From the NCBI GenBank assembly GCA_016874935.1, contig VGSS01000017.1:1-36103 (forward strand): a stretch of 36,103 nt of DNA, given 5' to 3'. Below are positions 23,590 to 31,175 of this stretch, piece after piece (position 1 is the first letter of the stretch; the number at the start of each line of letters is the position of its first letter). A model generated the notes under the pieces. It worked only from the letters and a program-made list of their open reading frames with translations, was not told the DNA's origin and did no database searches. The stretch comes from Deltaproteobacteria bacterium (lineage in GTDB: Bacteria > Desulfobacterota > BSN033 > UBA1163). The position numbers were made by a program, and so were the translations under genes.

Positions 23590-24453
23590 TCATGATCCGA
23601 TCTCACGGATCGGTATCTTATTCATCTTGAGCCCCAGAGGCTCGGGGGGAATCCCCATGCTCAGACCCAGGAGCTGAGGATACAGAAGAGAGGGAAGAGG
23701 AGGATTTGAACCCTGCCGAGAGAGAATCATCTGCTGAACGGTATCGAACTGAATTTGACAATACGTGCAGGCAGTGCAGAGATAATTCGCGCCTGACTCT
23801 CTCCCATTGTTAAGTTTTTTTAACGTCATCTCCGTTGACAACTCATCATGGCTCCCCAGAAGAGGAGCCCCACAACATTCAAGCCTCATCAACCAGCCAA
23901 TGCTTTTGGCCCCGGTCACATTCACTAACCGCTCAAAAATGGAGGGGTTCCCTGGATCATCAAACCGTACAATCTGGCTTGGACGCAGCGCATGACATCC
24001 GTAATGGGCGGCAATTTTTAGCCCTTGAAAGGGTTTTTCGATCTTCTTCCGGATCGCTTCGATTCCTACCTCTTGATCAAGAACGGACAGGAGATGCTTT
24101 ATCTCAATCTTTCCTTCGTAGGAAATATCCTCCTGCTGAAGAACCGCATTGACCTCCTTCCGAAGAGAGAGGTTCTCTTTCAGAAGAAAGTCCGCTTTTT
24201 TCAGGCTCCCGTAGCAACACTGGCATAAGGTCATTACATTCAGCTTCTTCGTTTCGGCGAGTGCCAGATTTCTCGCCGACGCCAGGAGAAAGGTTTTGAA
24301 ATCGATATTCCGCAGAGGATATCCGCAGCAGTTAAACTCCCCAATATCCATCAGCTCCACACCGAGCCGCTCCAAAACCGCCCTGGAGGAGGTTTCGTAC
24401 TGTTGCAATCGAATGGGAATCTGGCAACCTAAAAAGAGTGCGTATTTCATCAT
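23590..24453 (-). CDS. hdrB: HdrB-like subunit with two CCG domains
   Basis: A 287-residue protein of the heterodisulfide reductase B family. Both cysteine-rich CCG domains are complete: C10, C42-C43-G, C77/C80, and C153, C193-C194-G, C226/C229. In methanogen HdrB these residues hold two noncubane [4Fe-4S] clusters that carry out two-electron disulfide chemistry. In bacteria the partner substrate may differ or be absent. The start overlaps the hdrC stop by four bases (ATGA). It is the last gene of the cluster, followed by about 140 bases with no recognisable gene or good terminator. It probably passes electrons between HdrC and either HdrA or a soluble thiol/disulfide carrier. Confidence 0.92.
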   Translation of the reverse strand: MMKYALFLGCQIPIRLQQYETSSRAVLERLGVELMDIGEFNCCGYPLRNIDFKTFLLASARNLALAETKKLNVMTLCQCCYGSLKKADFLLKENLSLRKEVNAVLQQEDISYEGKIEIKHLLSVLDQEVGIEAIRKKIEKPFQGLKIAAHYGCHALRPSQIVRFDDPGNPSIFERLVNVTGAKSIGWLMRLECCGAPLLGSHDELSTEMTLKKLNNGRESGANYLCTACTYCQIQFDTVQQMILSRQGSNPPLPSLLYPQLLGLSMGIPPEPLGLKMNKIPIREIGS

Positions 24454-25328
24454 ATCTTCTCTTTCGTGTATTTGATGGCTGAATTCTTCAGCTCATAAAG
24501 CACGTCGGTGACGGGTACCCCTCTGGGACACTGCTCCTGGCATTGATAGCAGGTCAGACAATCCCAGAGCATATTGGAACCAATGGCCAGGTCTTTCAAC
24601 CCTAATCCAGCGGCATGCATGATCTGATGGGGCAGAAGCCCCAGGACCTCCTGTGGGTTTTCGTAATGCCTCACCACAGGGCAGACGGTCGTGCAGGTCT
24701 GGCAACCGAAACAAATTGAAAAGTTTTTTGCCTGGGAAGAAAGGTCCAATCCACTTTTAAATTTTTCATCCACAGGGGTCAGGTGAAGGACTTCATCTTT
24801 CTTCTTCATTAAATCACATTGAGAAGAAATTGCCTCCCTGGCCTGGGTGAGAGGCTTTTCGTAATCTCCCTGAGCCGCCTCTGCCTTCATCAACCCCCGA
24901 TAAAATGAGAGTGGTGAGAGAACCGAAAGTTCTGGAATTCCTCTTTGGATGAGAAGCTCTCTGACTCTATTCCACAAATTCTGCAGATTGATCCCTACCG
25001 GACAAACCACCGTGCAACGGTAGCAGTTGGTACAGAGATAGACGCCTTCCTGAAGACCACGGATCTCCTGTTCTGTAAGCGGATTGCCGGAAGCCAGAGC
25101 CTTGATCGAGGCAACTTTTTCGGAAGGGAGAATATTGATGTTTGGAATCCCTTCAAAAGCGATTGCAACAGAACAGTGGGAACTGCACATGGCACAATGG
25201 GTACAGGCGTCCAGCTCCATGAGCTGAATCATGGAGAGGTTCTTCCCCATCCAGCTTCTGGAAAAACGCCTGCAGTGAATCAGTGTTTTACACCAATGGA
25301 GAACTTTGTCGGAAAAGCTTAAGTTCAT
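24450..25328 (-). CDS. hdrC: Double HdrC-like iron-sulfur protein (four [4Fe-4S] sites)
   Basis: A 292-residue protein with two HdrC-type ferredoxin modules in tandem. Module 1 has C42/45/48/52 and C99/102/105/109. Module 2 has C206/209/212/216 and C257/260/263/267, each ending in CP or close to it. Ordinary HdrC carries only two clusters and is about half as long. The linker (110-200) is helical. No membrane segment or signal is seen, so it should be cytoplasmic, relaying electrons between the membrane cytochrome b encoded upstream and HdrB downstream. Both neighbours overlap it by ATGA. The duplicated module could make two separate docking faces, an inference from the architecture. Confidence 0.9.
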   Translation of the reverse strand: MNLSFSDKVLHWCKTLIHCRRFSRSWMGKNLSMIQLMELDACTHCAMCSSHCSVAIAFEGIPNINILPSEKVASIKALASGNPLTEQEIRGLQEGVYLCTNCYRCTVVCPVGINLQNLWNRVRELLIQRGIPELSVLSPLSFYRGLMKAEAAQGDYEKPLTQAREAISSQCDLMKKKDEVLHLTPVDEKFKSGLDLSSQAKNFSICFGCQTCTTVCPVVRHYENPQEVLGLLPHQIMHAAGLGLKDLAIGSNMLWDCLTCYQCQEQCPRGVPVTDVLYELKNSAIKYTKEKI

Positions 25329-27475
25329 TTTTCCCCCATAGCAGCCTTAACCAAAACAACGAGAGGGCTGATTAGGATATGGAACATTTTACTGAACGGA
25401 AGATAGGCAACCAGAGCCCCTGTCAGTATCGCATGGACATACCATCCATAGGGATAGATCATCTCCCAGCGGATAGGAATAAGGCCGAGAAGGAGCGAAA
25501 CAGGATAGCCTATAAAAGATGGAAGCGCCTTTGAAAGGGGGATGCCCGTTTGAAGAATCCTCATTCCCTCTACCCAGAACCCTGTCAACAGGATCGCTCC
25601 GATCAAACCCAAGACTACATAATCCTGTCCGCCCGTGATCGCCTTCTGGCTCTTCCCCTGTAGGCGCCTCATGATCGCGAACATAGCTCCAAGGATGATG
25701 CATAATCCCAGAAAATCGTTGATGAACGCAAGAGGAGGAAAATTTTTATCGAGCAGCACCGCCACCTTCTCGCTCATCGGAAAGAGAGCGGAAAGGATAA
25801 GAAGTGTCAATCCAATCAGAAACCGGATAAAGATGGGGAGGTAGATGAGACTGTGAATCGTCCAGCGACCTACCCCTTCCTTCAAGATACTTCTGAGCAG
25901 GAGGACATCCACAATAAAGACCTTGAGGATGGTCCATATCTTCCTGGAGAAGACGATCTGCCAGGCTTTTTCTCCAATGTAGGAGAGCTTTTCACGGGCG
26001 GTAAAGGAAGGGTCAACCATCGTCCCCTGAAACCAGAAGGCGAGCGTGGCTCCAATCCCAAACAGAAAAAGGAGAACGGAAACGATTGAGACCGGATCAT
26101 TGAGAGTCACCGAACTGCTATGACATCCCATGCAGATCACACTCTTTGCCGGAAGCACACGAACCGGAGCTCCCACCTTATTTTCAGGAAAATGACATTT
26201 CTTGCAGGCTTCGTGATTTTTAAAATCGGCAAACCGGTGAGAAGTCATCTTGACAGGTGCGCCATCTTTGACCTTGGCCAACAAGATTCTGCCTGTCTTG
26301 GGATCCTTCCTCACCTCTTTGGATTCATGGTGGCAGGCCTCACAGTTGACGCTCCGGTGAGGATCATGCGCGGTCCCCTCACCATGGTATCCATGGCAGG
26401 AGACGCAACCAAACTGTTTTGTTCGATGAGGAGAAGAGGCGATTCCATCATGGCACTGGATACAGGCGATTCTCCGATGGATTGTTTGCCCATACTCTTT
26501 CGAATCAATATAAACAGAGACCGCTTTCCCATCGACCTTTTTCTCCACATCCTTCTTTTCGTGACAATTCATACAGAAGAGGATCGTTGTGGCCGTGCCT
26601 TCATTGCTGTTGAGGTTGGGCTGGCGATGGCAGCGCAGACATATCTTCTTTTCCGCCTCCATCATCTCTTCATCGGTCATTCCTCGGGCAAAAGAGATGG
26701 TAGGAAAGATTCCACAAAGGAAAAGAATGAGGAAAAGAAAGAGAAGGTCTTTTCTTACCCTTCGCCTCTTCTTCTCTTCAGGATGTCGATTTAACTCCTC
26801 CCACTCCAGAGGATGATGTTCCATGATCTTTTTAGCTTCCATCTGACCCGTAAAGATGGACTTGTCCATTGGAAAGACACTGGCGCGGAGATGTCCATTG
26901 AAGAGATGGACAACAAAGATAAACCCCATGGCCAGAAGCGCCTCATCGCTGTGGATCGTATAAGCGATATTGAACCAGAAGCCAGGTAAAAACCCGGAGA
27001 AAAATTCCGGGAACCAGAGCAAGAGGCCGGATCCCCCGATAAATGTGATTCCCCAGAAGACCGCCCAGTAATCAAATTTCTCCCAGTACGTAAACCGGCC
27101 AAATTGCGGCGGAGATCCCTTCCCCATAAAATAGAGAAGATGCTGGTAGAGATCTCGAAAATCTTTTAGTGAAGGAACCATGGAATGGGGCCCCAATAAC
27201 TTCCCTTTTAATATAACAAGGTAATAGCACACATAGAGCAGATGGAGGGCGAAATAGCCGAAGGTGATCCCGGCGAACCATCGATGAAACAGTCCGGCTC
27301 CCTTTACCCCTCCCCAGAGAAAGATCAGCCCCTGCGCCCAGAAGGCCTGCGGGTATTTGAGGGGAAGCCCGGTTAAAGCCAGGCCCAGAAAGGTGATCAT
27401 CATCACCAGGTGAATAAACCGATGAAAAACATTAAATCGCCAATAGACTTCTCTCTGATCTTCCTTCATGGACAT
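25325..27475 (-). CDS. Fused cytochrome b / heptahaem cytochrome c / NarI-like cytochrome b
   Basis: A 716-residue membrane protein with three parts. Residues 1-205 have four membrane helices and histidines in HRFIH, HRWFAG...ALHLL and VVHLFNGHLR, like the di-haem cytochrome b of formate dehydrogenases. Residues 245-455 begin with a fifth helix and hold seven CxxCH haem sites (C279, C301, C338, C357, C378, C424, C448) facing outside. Residues 460-716 have about five helices and end GWYVHAILTGALVAYLPFSKMFHI, the signature of NarI/DsrM/HdrE-type quinone-linked cytochrome b. It overlaps hdrC by four bases and follows the hexahaem cytochrome gene by four, so these form one unit moving electrons between outer haems, quinone and cytoplasmic HdrC. 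The direction is not decided. Confidence 0.9.
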   Translation of the reverse strand: MSMKEDQREVYWRFNVFHRFIHLVMMITFLGLALTGLPLKYPQAFWAQGLIFLWGGVKGAGLFHRWFAGITFGYFALHLLYVCYYLVILKGKLLGPHSMVPSLKDFRDLYQHLLYFMGKGSPPQFGRFTYWEKFDYWAVFWGITFIGGSGLLLWFPEFFSGFLPGFWFNIAYTIHSDEALLAMGFIFVVHLFNGHLRASVFPMDKSIFTGQMEAKKIMEHHPLEWEELNRHPEEKKRRRVRKDLLFLFLILFLCGIFPTISFARGMTDEEMMEAEKKICLRCHRQPNLNSNEGTATTILFCMNCHEKKDVEKKVDGKAVSVYIDSKEYGQTIHRRIACIQCHDGIASSPHRTKQFGCVSCHGYHGEGTAHDPHRSVNCEACHHESKEVRKDPKTGRILLAKVKDGAPVKMTSHRFADFKNHEACKKCHFPENKVGAPVRVLPAKSVICMGCHSSSVTLNDPVSIVSVLLFLFGIGATLAFWFQGTMVDPSFTAREKLSYIGEKAWQIVFSRKIWTILKVFIVDVLLLRSILKEGVGRWTIHSLIYLPIFIRFLIGLTLLILSALFPMSEKVAVLLDKNFPPLAFINDFLGLCIILGAMFAIMRRLQGKSQKAITGGQDYVVLGLIGAILLTGFWVEGMRILQTGIPLSKALPSFIGYPVSLLLGLIPIRWEMIYPYGWYVHAILTGALVAYLPFSKMFHILISPLVVLVKAAMGEK

Positions 27476-27479
27476 AAGG

Positions 27480-28286
27480 CTAATTCCTTTTTAACCATTC
27501 GTGAACTTTCCTGAGAATCCAGACCAGGGTGTGAGAATAAAAGAAAGCAAGCACCACAAAGACGATGATTCCGAAACCGATCTCAATCCAACGGAGGATG
27601 GTTAACTTATTAAGCTTCTCCACATCCTCTTTCTTGACCCCCTCTTTGGAGGCGTGGATCACATAATCCGTAAACCGAAGCTGGGCGTTTGGATGGCACT
27701 TCTTACAGGCCTCCAGAGCAACTTCCTTCTTCTTTAATGAGAGGCAGGTATGGGCGCCGTGACAATCCGTGCAATAGGCAGAAGCCTCATGTCCTAGGGA
27801 GGCGGCTGCTTTTCCGTGATAATTTTCGAGATATGTCCTCATCTCAGATAGGTGACACTTCCCACACATCTCGGTCATCCATCTTCCGAGTACCAAACGC
27901 GACTGACCGGAAACGACGTAATGGCTGACATGACAGTTTCCGCATGTTGGGGCGTCCTTCTTTCTTTCCACCAGCGCTTTGGCGTGTTCCCCTTTGAGAT
28001 ACCTTTGGTAAACCTGGGGATGGCACTTTTCGCATCTCTTGTAGTCATAAAGAAGAGTGGAAGGCCTGTTTAAGAGATTCGAATTGGGATGTTTCACCCC
28101 TTTTTCCTCGATGTCCGGGTGGCACTCCGAACAGGAGATGCGACCATGAGAGGAAGATTGAAATTTAGTCATATCCACAAACCAGGACCGCTGGGGAAGA
28201 TTCTTCTCCGTGGCCTGGATAGGAGAAAATGTTAATCCAAGCAGACAAAACAAGATGAAAAAAGATAGAAAAGAAACTTTCATCAT
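27480..28286 (-). CDS. Membrane-anchored hexahaem c-type cytochrome
   Basis: About 268 residues from the ATG at 28286, which has AGGAAG upstream; a start at 28328 giving 282 residues is also possible. A signal peptide (VSFLSFFILFCLLGLTF) is followed by six CxxCH sites: CSECH, CEKCH, CGNCH, CGKCH, CTDCH and CKKCH. One membrane helix lies near the C-terminus, followed by a basic tail. The haem spacing and the YLENYHGKAA segment recall NrfH/NapC-unrelated cytochrome c families common in sulfate reducers, but I cannot name the exact one. It should sit on the outer face and exchange electrons with the seven-haem domain of the next protein, bringing the pair to 13 c-type haems. Confidence 0.88.
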   Translation of the reverse strand: MMKVSFLSFFILFCLLGLTFSPIQATEKNLPQRSWFVDMTKFQSSSHGRISCSECHPDIEEKGVKHPNSNLLNRPSTLLYDYKRCEKCHPQVYQRYLKGEHAKALVERKKDAPTCGNCHVSHYVVSGQSRLVLGRWMTEMCGKCHLSEMRTYLENYHGKAAASLGHEASAYCTDCHGAHTCLSLKKKEVALEACKKCHPNAQLRFTDYVIHASKEGVKKEDVEKLNKLTILRWIEIGFGIIVFVVLAFFYSHTLVWILRKVHEWLKRN

Positions 28287-28360
28287 TTTTTTCTTCCTAA
28301 TTGGGATCATGAGATAGAGTTCATTCATAAATGCCTTTTTCCATCATATCGGACCTGAGA

Positions 28361-28445
28361 AGCCTGCCCCGTACTTGATACGGGGGTATCCAGTCCCGCT
28401 TTTGGCGGGATTAAAAACCTGGATTCCCCGCCTCGCCGGAATGAC
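28361..28445. repeat. Inverted-repeat element R4 (GTCATTCC family)
   Basis: It ends in CCGGAATGACGAC. It contains the hairpins CCCCGTA-CTTGA-TACGGGG and TCCCGC-TTTT-GGCGGGA, and shares the CCCGTATCAAG-type module with R1 and R2. It lies between metF and the hexahaem cytochrome gene, so it is inside the presumed operon. Confidence 0.8.
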
Positions 28446-28462
28446 GACTTTGTTGGTAGAAT

Positions 28463-29389
28463 CTACACTATTTGCGGTCTTGGCAGTAAACCTGCCATCT
28501 CAGCAATCTCCCTGACTTTCTCCTCCCATTCAATGGCCATGATGTGAATTCCGCGAACCCCGGGAAGCTGTTTTAGTCTCTGGATTGTCTCCACGCAGAT
28601 TTTGATGCCTTCTTCGGACTGTTTCTCCTTGAGCACTCCCTTTAAACGGTCGATCATCTCATCCGGCACATCCATTCCGGGTACGGAATTCTTCATGTAG
28701 CGAGCCATCCCCACTGATTTGAACGGCGTCACTCCAGCCAGGATCGCCACCTTCTCATGAATCCCTCGGTCCCTCACCATCTCCATCCACTTTTCAAACC
28801 TTGGGATATTATAGATGCACTGTGTCTGTAAAAATTCCACGCCGGCTTTTGCCTTCTTGCCAAGCCTTGCCGCCCGAATCTCAAACGGATCGGCAAAGGG
28901 GTTCTCCGCAGCCCCAATAAAGAGTACGGGTCTCCCTTTTATCTCTTCCCCTTCAAGAAACTTCCCATCGTCCCTCATCGTCTTGACCGTTTGAATCAAC
29001 TGAATGGAATCCATGTCAAAGACGTTTTTGGCCCTTGGATGATCTCCAAACTTCTGATGGTCTCCGGTCAGGCAGAGGATGTTGTTGATCCCCATGGCTG
29101 CCGCTCCCAGAATGTCGCTCTGTATCGCAATCCGGTTTCGATCCCTACAGACCATCTGAAGGATAGGGTCAAAACCCATCTCCTTCAAGATCAGGCAGGC
29201 AGAAAAGGAACTCATCCTCACTACCGAGGTCTGGTTATCCGTGACATTGACTGCATCCACAGCCCCCTGAAGGAGTTTCCCTTTCTTTCGAATTACCTCG
29301 GCATCTGCCCCTCTCGGCGGTCCACACTCCGAAGTCACTACCAGTTGACCTGACTCAAGTACTCTTTCAATGTTCGACTTGGTTTTCAT
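28463..29389 (-). CDS. metF: Methylenetetrahydrofolate reductase MetF
   Basis: A 308-residue TIM-barrel flavoprotein of the MTHFR family, which interconverts methylene-THF and methyl-THF. Family features are TSECGPPRGADAEVIRKK at residue 19, VNVTDNQTSVVRMSS near 48, ILCLTGDHQKFGDHP near 104, GAAENPFADP near 158 and QTQCIYNIPRFEKWM near 189. It lacks the C-terminal extension of NAD(P)H-dependent types and is paired with MetV, as in acetogen-type MTHFR, where a partner feeds electrons. AGGAG lies five bases before the ATG. The gene sits in one direction with HdrA, MvhD, MetV and the cytochrome genes. In this organism it may run oxidatively (methyl-THF to methylene-THF). Confidence 0.93.
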   Translation of the reverse strand: MKTKSNIERVLESGQLVVTSECGPPRGADAEVIRKKGKLLQGAVDAVNVTDNQTSVVRMSSFSACLILKEMGFDPILQMVCRDRNRIAIQSDILGAAAMGINNILCLTGDHQKFGDHPRAKNVFDMDSIQLIQTVKTMRDDGKFLEGEEIKGRPVLFIGAAENPFADPFEIRAARLGKKAKAGVEFLQTQCIYNIPRFEKWMEMVRDRGIHEKVAILAGVTPFKSVGMARYMKNSVPGMDVPDEMIDRLKGVLKEKQSEEGIKICVETIQRLKQLPGVRGIHIMAIEWEEKVREIAEMAGLLPRPQIV

Positions 29390-29408
29390 CGCCGCTCCTA
29401 TAAATCAT

Positions 29409-29473
29409 AAGGTTAAGGCTAAGGTTAAGGTTGAGAAAACACTTAACCTGAACCTTAATCTTGGCCTTCTTAA
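29409..29473. repeat. 6-bp tandem repeat (AAGGTT) on the 3' side of the four-helix-bundle gene
   Basis: AAGGTT/AAGGCT recurs at 29409, 29415, 29421 and 29427 (6-bp period). It is followed by opposite-orientation CTTAACC/AACCTTAA segments and a further AAGGATTAAGGCT, so the block can fold on itself. Confidence 0.75.
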
Positions 29474-29477
29474 AGGA

Positions 29478-29849
29478 TTAAGGCTGAGATTTTTGGGTTA
29501 AGGAATTGATCAAAGAGTTTAATTCCTTCCATATTTCTTCAATAAAATCTATCAGATCTTCAACATCTTTTTTTTCAAAGTACCCAACTCTTCTGCCATA
29601 TATCAGATGACTTTTCGTCTCAGACAAAGATCCACGTGAATGATAATAGAAATTCAACTTGTCCTTTGTATGCTTTCTTCCAAATCCCTCCGCAATATTA
29701 CCCGATACCGATAATGATGATTTTCTGATTTGAGAAGTCAGGCTATAGTCTTCCTTTCTTGGAAGATGTTCAGTCAAATTAAAGATCCTTACGGCAAGTT
29801 CCATAGCCTTTTGCCATACAGGCATATCTTCAAATGATTTATATCCCAT
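29478..29849 (-). CDS. Four-helix-bundle protein (23S rRNA intervening-sequence protein family)
   Basis: A 123-residue protein clearly of the S23/IVP four-helix-bundle family. It has SFEDMPVWQKAMELAVRIF at the start, SLTSQIRKSSLSVSGNIAEGFGR in the middle and a helical C-terminus. Members were first seen in intervening sequences of 23S rRNA genes; related folds include the Avd protein of diversity-generating retroelements. The molecular role of most is unknown. Here it lies between metV and metF, with GGTTAA-type repeats in opposite orientation on each side. The repeat supplies the AAGG that serves as a weak ribosome-binding site. It looks like a small insertion into an otherwise metabolic operon and is probably unrelated to C1 metabolism. 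Confidence 0.9.
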   Translation of the reverse strand: MGYKSFEDMPVWQKAMELAVRIFNLTEHLPRKEDYSLTSQIRKSSLSVSGNIAEGFGRKHTKDKLNFYYHSRGSLSETKSHLIYGRRVGYFEKKDVEDLIDFIEEIWKELNSLINSLTQKSQP

Positions 29850-29854
29850 TCTTT

Positions 29855-29880
29855 CTTAACCTTAACCTCAACCTTAACCT
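29855..29880. repeat. 6-bp tandem repeat (CTTAAC) on the 5' side of the four-helix-bundle gene
   Basis: CTTAAC, CTTAAC, CTCAAC and CTTAAC follow each other at 29855, 29861, 29867 and 29873. This is the inverse of the AAGGTT block at 29409-29432, so the gene is bracketed by inverted copies. Confidence 0.75.
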
Positions 29881-29884
29881 GCCT

Positions 29885-30553
29885 CTATAGTTTTAAATCC
29901 TCTCTTATTCTCTTCCTTGGTCCTCCATCCCTCGACGTTCTCCAGTCTTTGATCGGAATGATCTCCTCGTATTTCTCCATTTGGTTAAGCGCTTTGAGCC
30001 GATCAATGATGAGCTGCCAGCCACACTCGAGATCTTTGTCCACCTCGCATTTCCCATTGGAGCTCCCCCCGCAGGGGCCATTGAGCAAACTCTTGGCACA
30101 GCGGGCGATCGGACAGATTCCCCCGGTCATATGAAGCACACACTCCCCGCACCCCTGACACCTCTCGGACCAGACCCCTTGTTCAAGTGTTACACCCAAA
30201 AAGGTGGTATTGACTGCAGGCAGGACCGTTTTATCCTTGTAGGTCTCAGCCAGATACTGAATCCCGGCTCCGCACGCCATTGAAAGGACGACCTCATAAT
30301 CCCCTACAAATGGACGAATTTGATCAATGTATTCATGATCACACTGACGCTCCAGAGTCTGTTCCCTGATCTCTATCTCCTGGCCATCTTTCGCTCGAGA
30401 AAGCTTCAGTTCGGAAGCCAACACCCCCACTTCCCGCTCCCCCCCTGTGGCGGAAACCGTTACGCATTCGTTACAACCCAGGAGCAAAACTTTCTTGTAA
30501 GGCTTGAGCATTTTTAAGATCTCATCCAACGACTTCCTGTCCGCTACAATCAT
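29885..30553 (-). CDS. metV: MetV-like MTHFR partner protein (zinc-finger / MTHFR C-terminal domain)
   Basis: A 222-residue protein of the MetV family, the obligatory partner of short MetF in acetogens. The N-terminal half has the flavodoxin-like VLLLGCNECVTVSATGGEREV. The C-terminal half is cysteine-rich (RCQGCGECVLHMTGGICPI, then CAKSLLNGPCGG and GKCEVDKDLECGW) and binds zinc and/or iron-sulfur clusters. MetV links MetF to the Hdr/MvhD electron-transfer module in Moorella. GGAGG is five bases before the ATG. It follows mvhD by 89 bases filled with an inverted 7-bp repeat. Confidence 0.9.
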   Translation of the reverse strand: MIVADRKSLDEILKMLKPYKKVLLLGCNECVTVSATGGEREVGVLASELKLSRAKDGQEIEIREQTLERQCDHEYIDQIRPFVGDYEVVLSMACGAGIQYLAETYKDKTVLPAVNTTFLGVTLEQGVWSERCQGCGECVLHMTGGICPIARCAKSLLNGPCGGSSNGKCEVDKDLECGWQLIIDRLKALNQMEKYEEIIPIKDWRTSRDGGPRKRIREDLKL

Positions 30554-30568
30554 CAGAACCTCCGGTCA

Positions 30569-30649
30569 GTTCGGAGTAATTTAGTTCGGTGTTCGGAGTT
30601 TTAAGTCCTTTAGACCTTCACTCCGAACTACGAACTCCGAACTCATAAC
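30569..30649. repeat. 7-bp repeats (AGTTCGG / CGAACTC) forming an inverted block between mvhD and metV
   Basis: On the left, AGTTCGG is at 30569 and 30583 and TGTTCGG is at 30590, all in one 7-base register. On the right, CGAACTN is at 30624, 30631 and 30638, again every seven bases and in the opposite orientation. The two sides can pair to form a large hairpin in the mvhD-metV transcript. Confidence 0.8.
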
Positions 30650-31134
30650 TTTCTCTTTTTCACAGGAGAGGGCCCCAAGGCCCGAATCTTCTCCGCCATC
30701 TCACGGGCCACCTCTGCAAACCGCTGCCCCTGAGCTGAGCTCATGTTGTACATCTCCACACGGCCGGATCCCAATCCGACTTCTTCAAGCAGTGTCTTCA
30801 CATACTGGACGCGTTTCTTTGCCCTCAAATTCCCTCTTAAAAAATGGCACTCACCCTCCAAACATCCTGCTAAATAAACTCCATCCACTCCAGACTCAAA
30901 GGTCTTTAGGATGAGAAGAGTATCCACCCTGCCCGTACAGGGGACCTTCACCACTTTAATGTTCGTCGGATAGTTTAGCCTCATCGAACCTGCCAGGTCC
31001 GCTGCACTGTAGGCTCAATGCTCACAACAAAAAGCCAGTATCTCAGGCTCAAAGGACGTGGCCGTGTCTCGTGTCACGTGTCCGGACTCTTTAACCTTCG
31101 TTATATCTTCTTCCTTCATAGCTAATTCTGTCAT
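30643..31134 (-). CDS. mvhD: MvhD-like hydrogenase iron-sulfur subunit containing selenocysteine
   Basis: A 163-residue protein when the in-frame UGA at 31017-31015 (residue 40) is read as Sec. Taken alone, the downstream part would look like a 113-residue protein lacking its conserved N-terminus. The joined frame reads EPEILAFCCEHUAYSAADLAG, matching the FxCNWCxYxGAD segment of MvhD/FrhD proteins; the second cysteine of the pair is Sec, as in VhuD of some methanogens. The rest (VKVPCTGRVDTLLILKTFESGVDGVYLAGC, then GECHFLRGN) is typical. MvhD holds a [2Fe-2S] cluster and connects HdrA to its electron donor. The start at 31134 has a GGGAG from an 8-bp tandem repeat. Residues 17-27 are encoded by a 7-bp repeat. 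Confidence 0.88.
30986..31017 (-). promoter_or_regulatory. Candidate bacterial SECIS of mvhD
   Basis: Fourteen bases after the UGA, GGACC (31000-30996) pairs with GGTTC (30990-30986) around TGGCA. This is the same apical pentanucleotide as in the fdhA candidate. Further pairing GCCT/AGGC at the base is possible. Confidence 0.6.
31057..31083. repeat. 7-bp repeat (CGTGTCN) inside the N-terminal coding region of mvhD
   Basis: CGTG occurs at 31057, 31063, 31070 and 31077, with three CGTGTC[T/A/C] units in a 7-base register. It encodes a GHVTRDTATS-type segment between the start and the conserved domain. Confidence 0.7.
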
Positions 31135-31135
31135 T

Positions 31136-31169
31136 TTCCCGATCTCCCTATCACCCTATCTCCCTATCT
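31136..31169. repeat. 8-bp tandem repeat (GATAGGGA x4) forming the mvhD ribosome-binding region
   Basis: On the minus strand the units GATAGGGA, GATAGGGT, GATAGGGA and GATCGGGA run directly into AAATG of the mvhD start. They lie in the 41-base gap after hdrA. On the plus strand CCCTATC is at 31146, 31154 and 31162. Confidence 0.75.
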
Positions 31170-31175
31170 ATCTTT

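Noticed and set aside
29409-29880. CRISPR array in the GGTTAA-type repeats
   Set aside because: The units are 6 bp without spacers, and there are no cas genes.
30643-30984. A truncated 113-residue MvhD
   Set aside because: The missing N-terminus is present in the same frame upstream of a UGA, with the conserved FCCEH-U-AYSAADLAG context.
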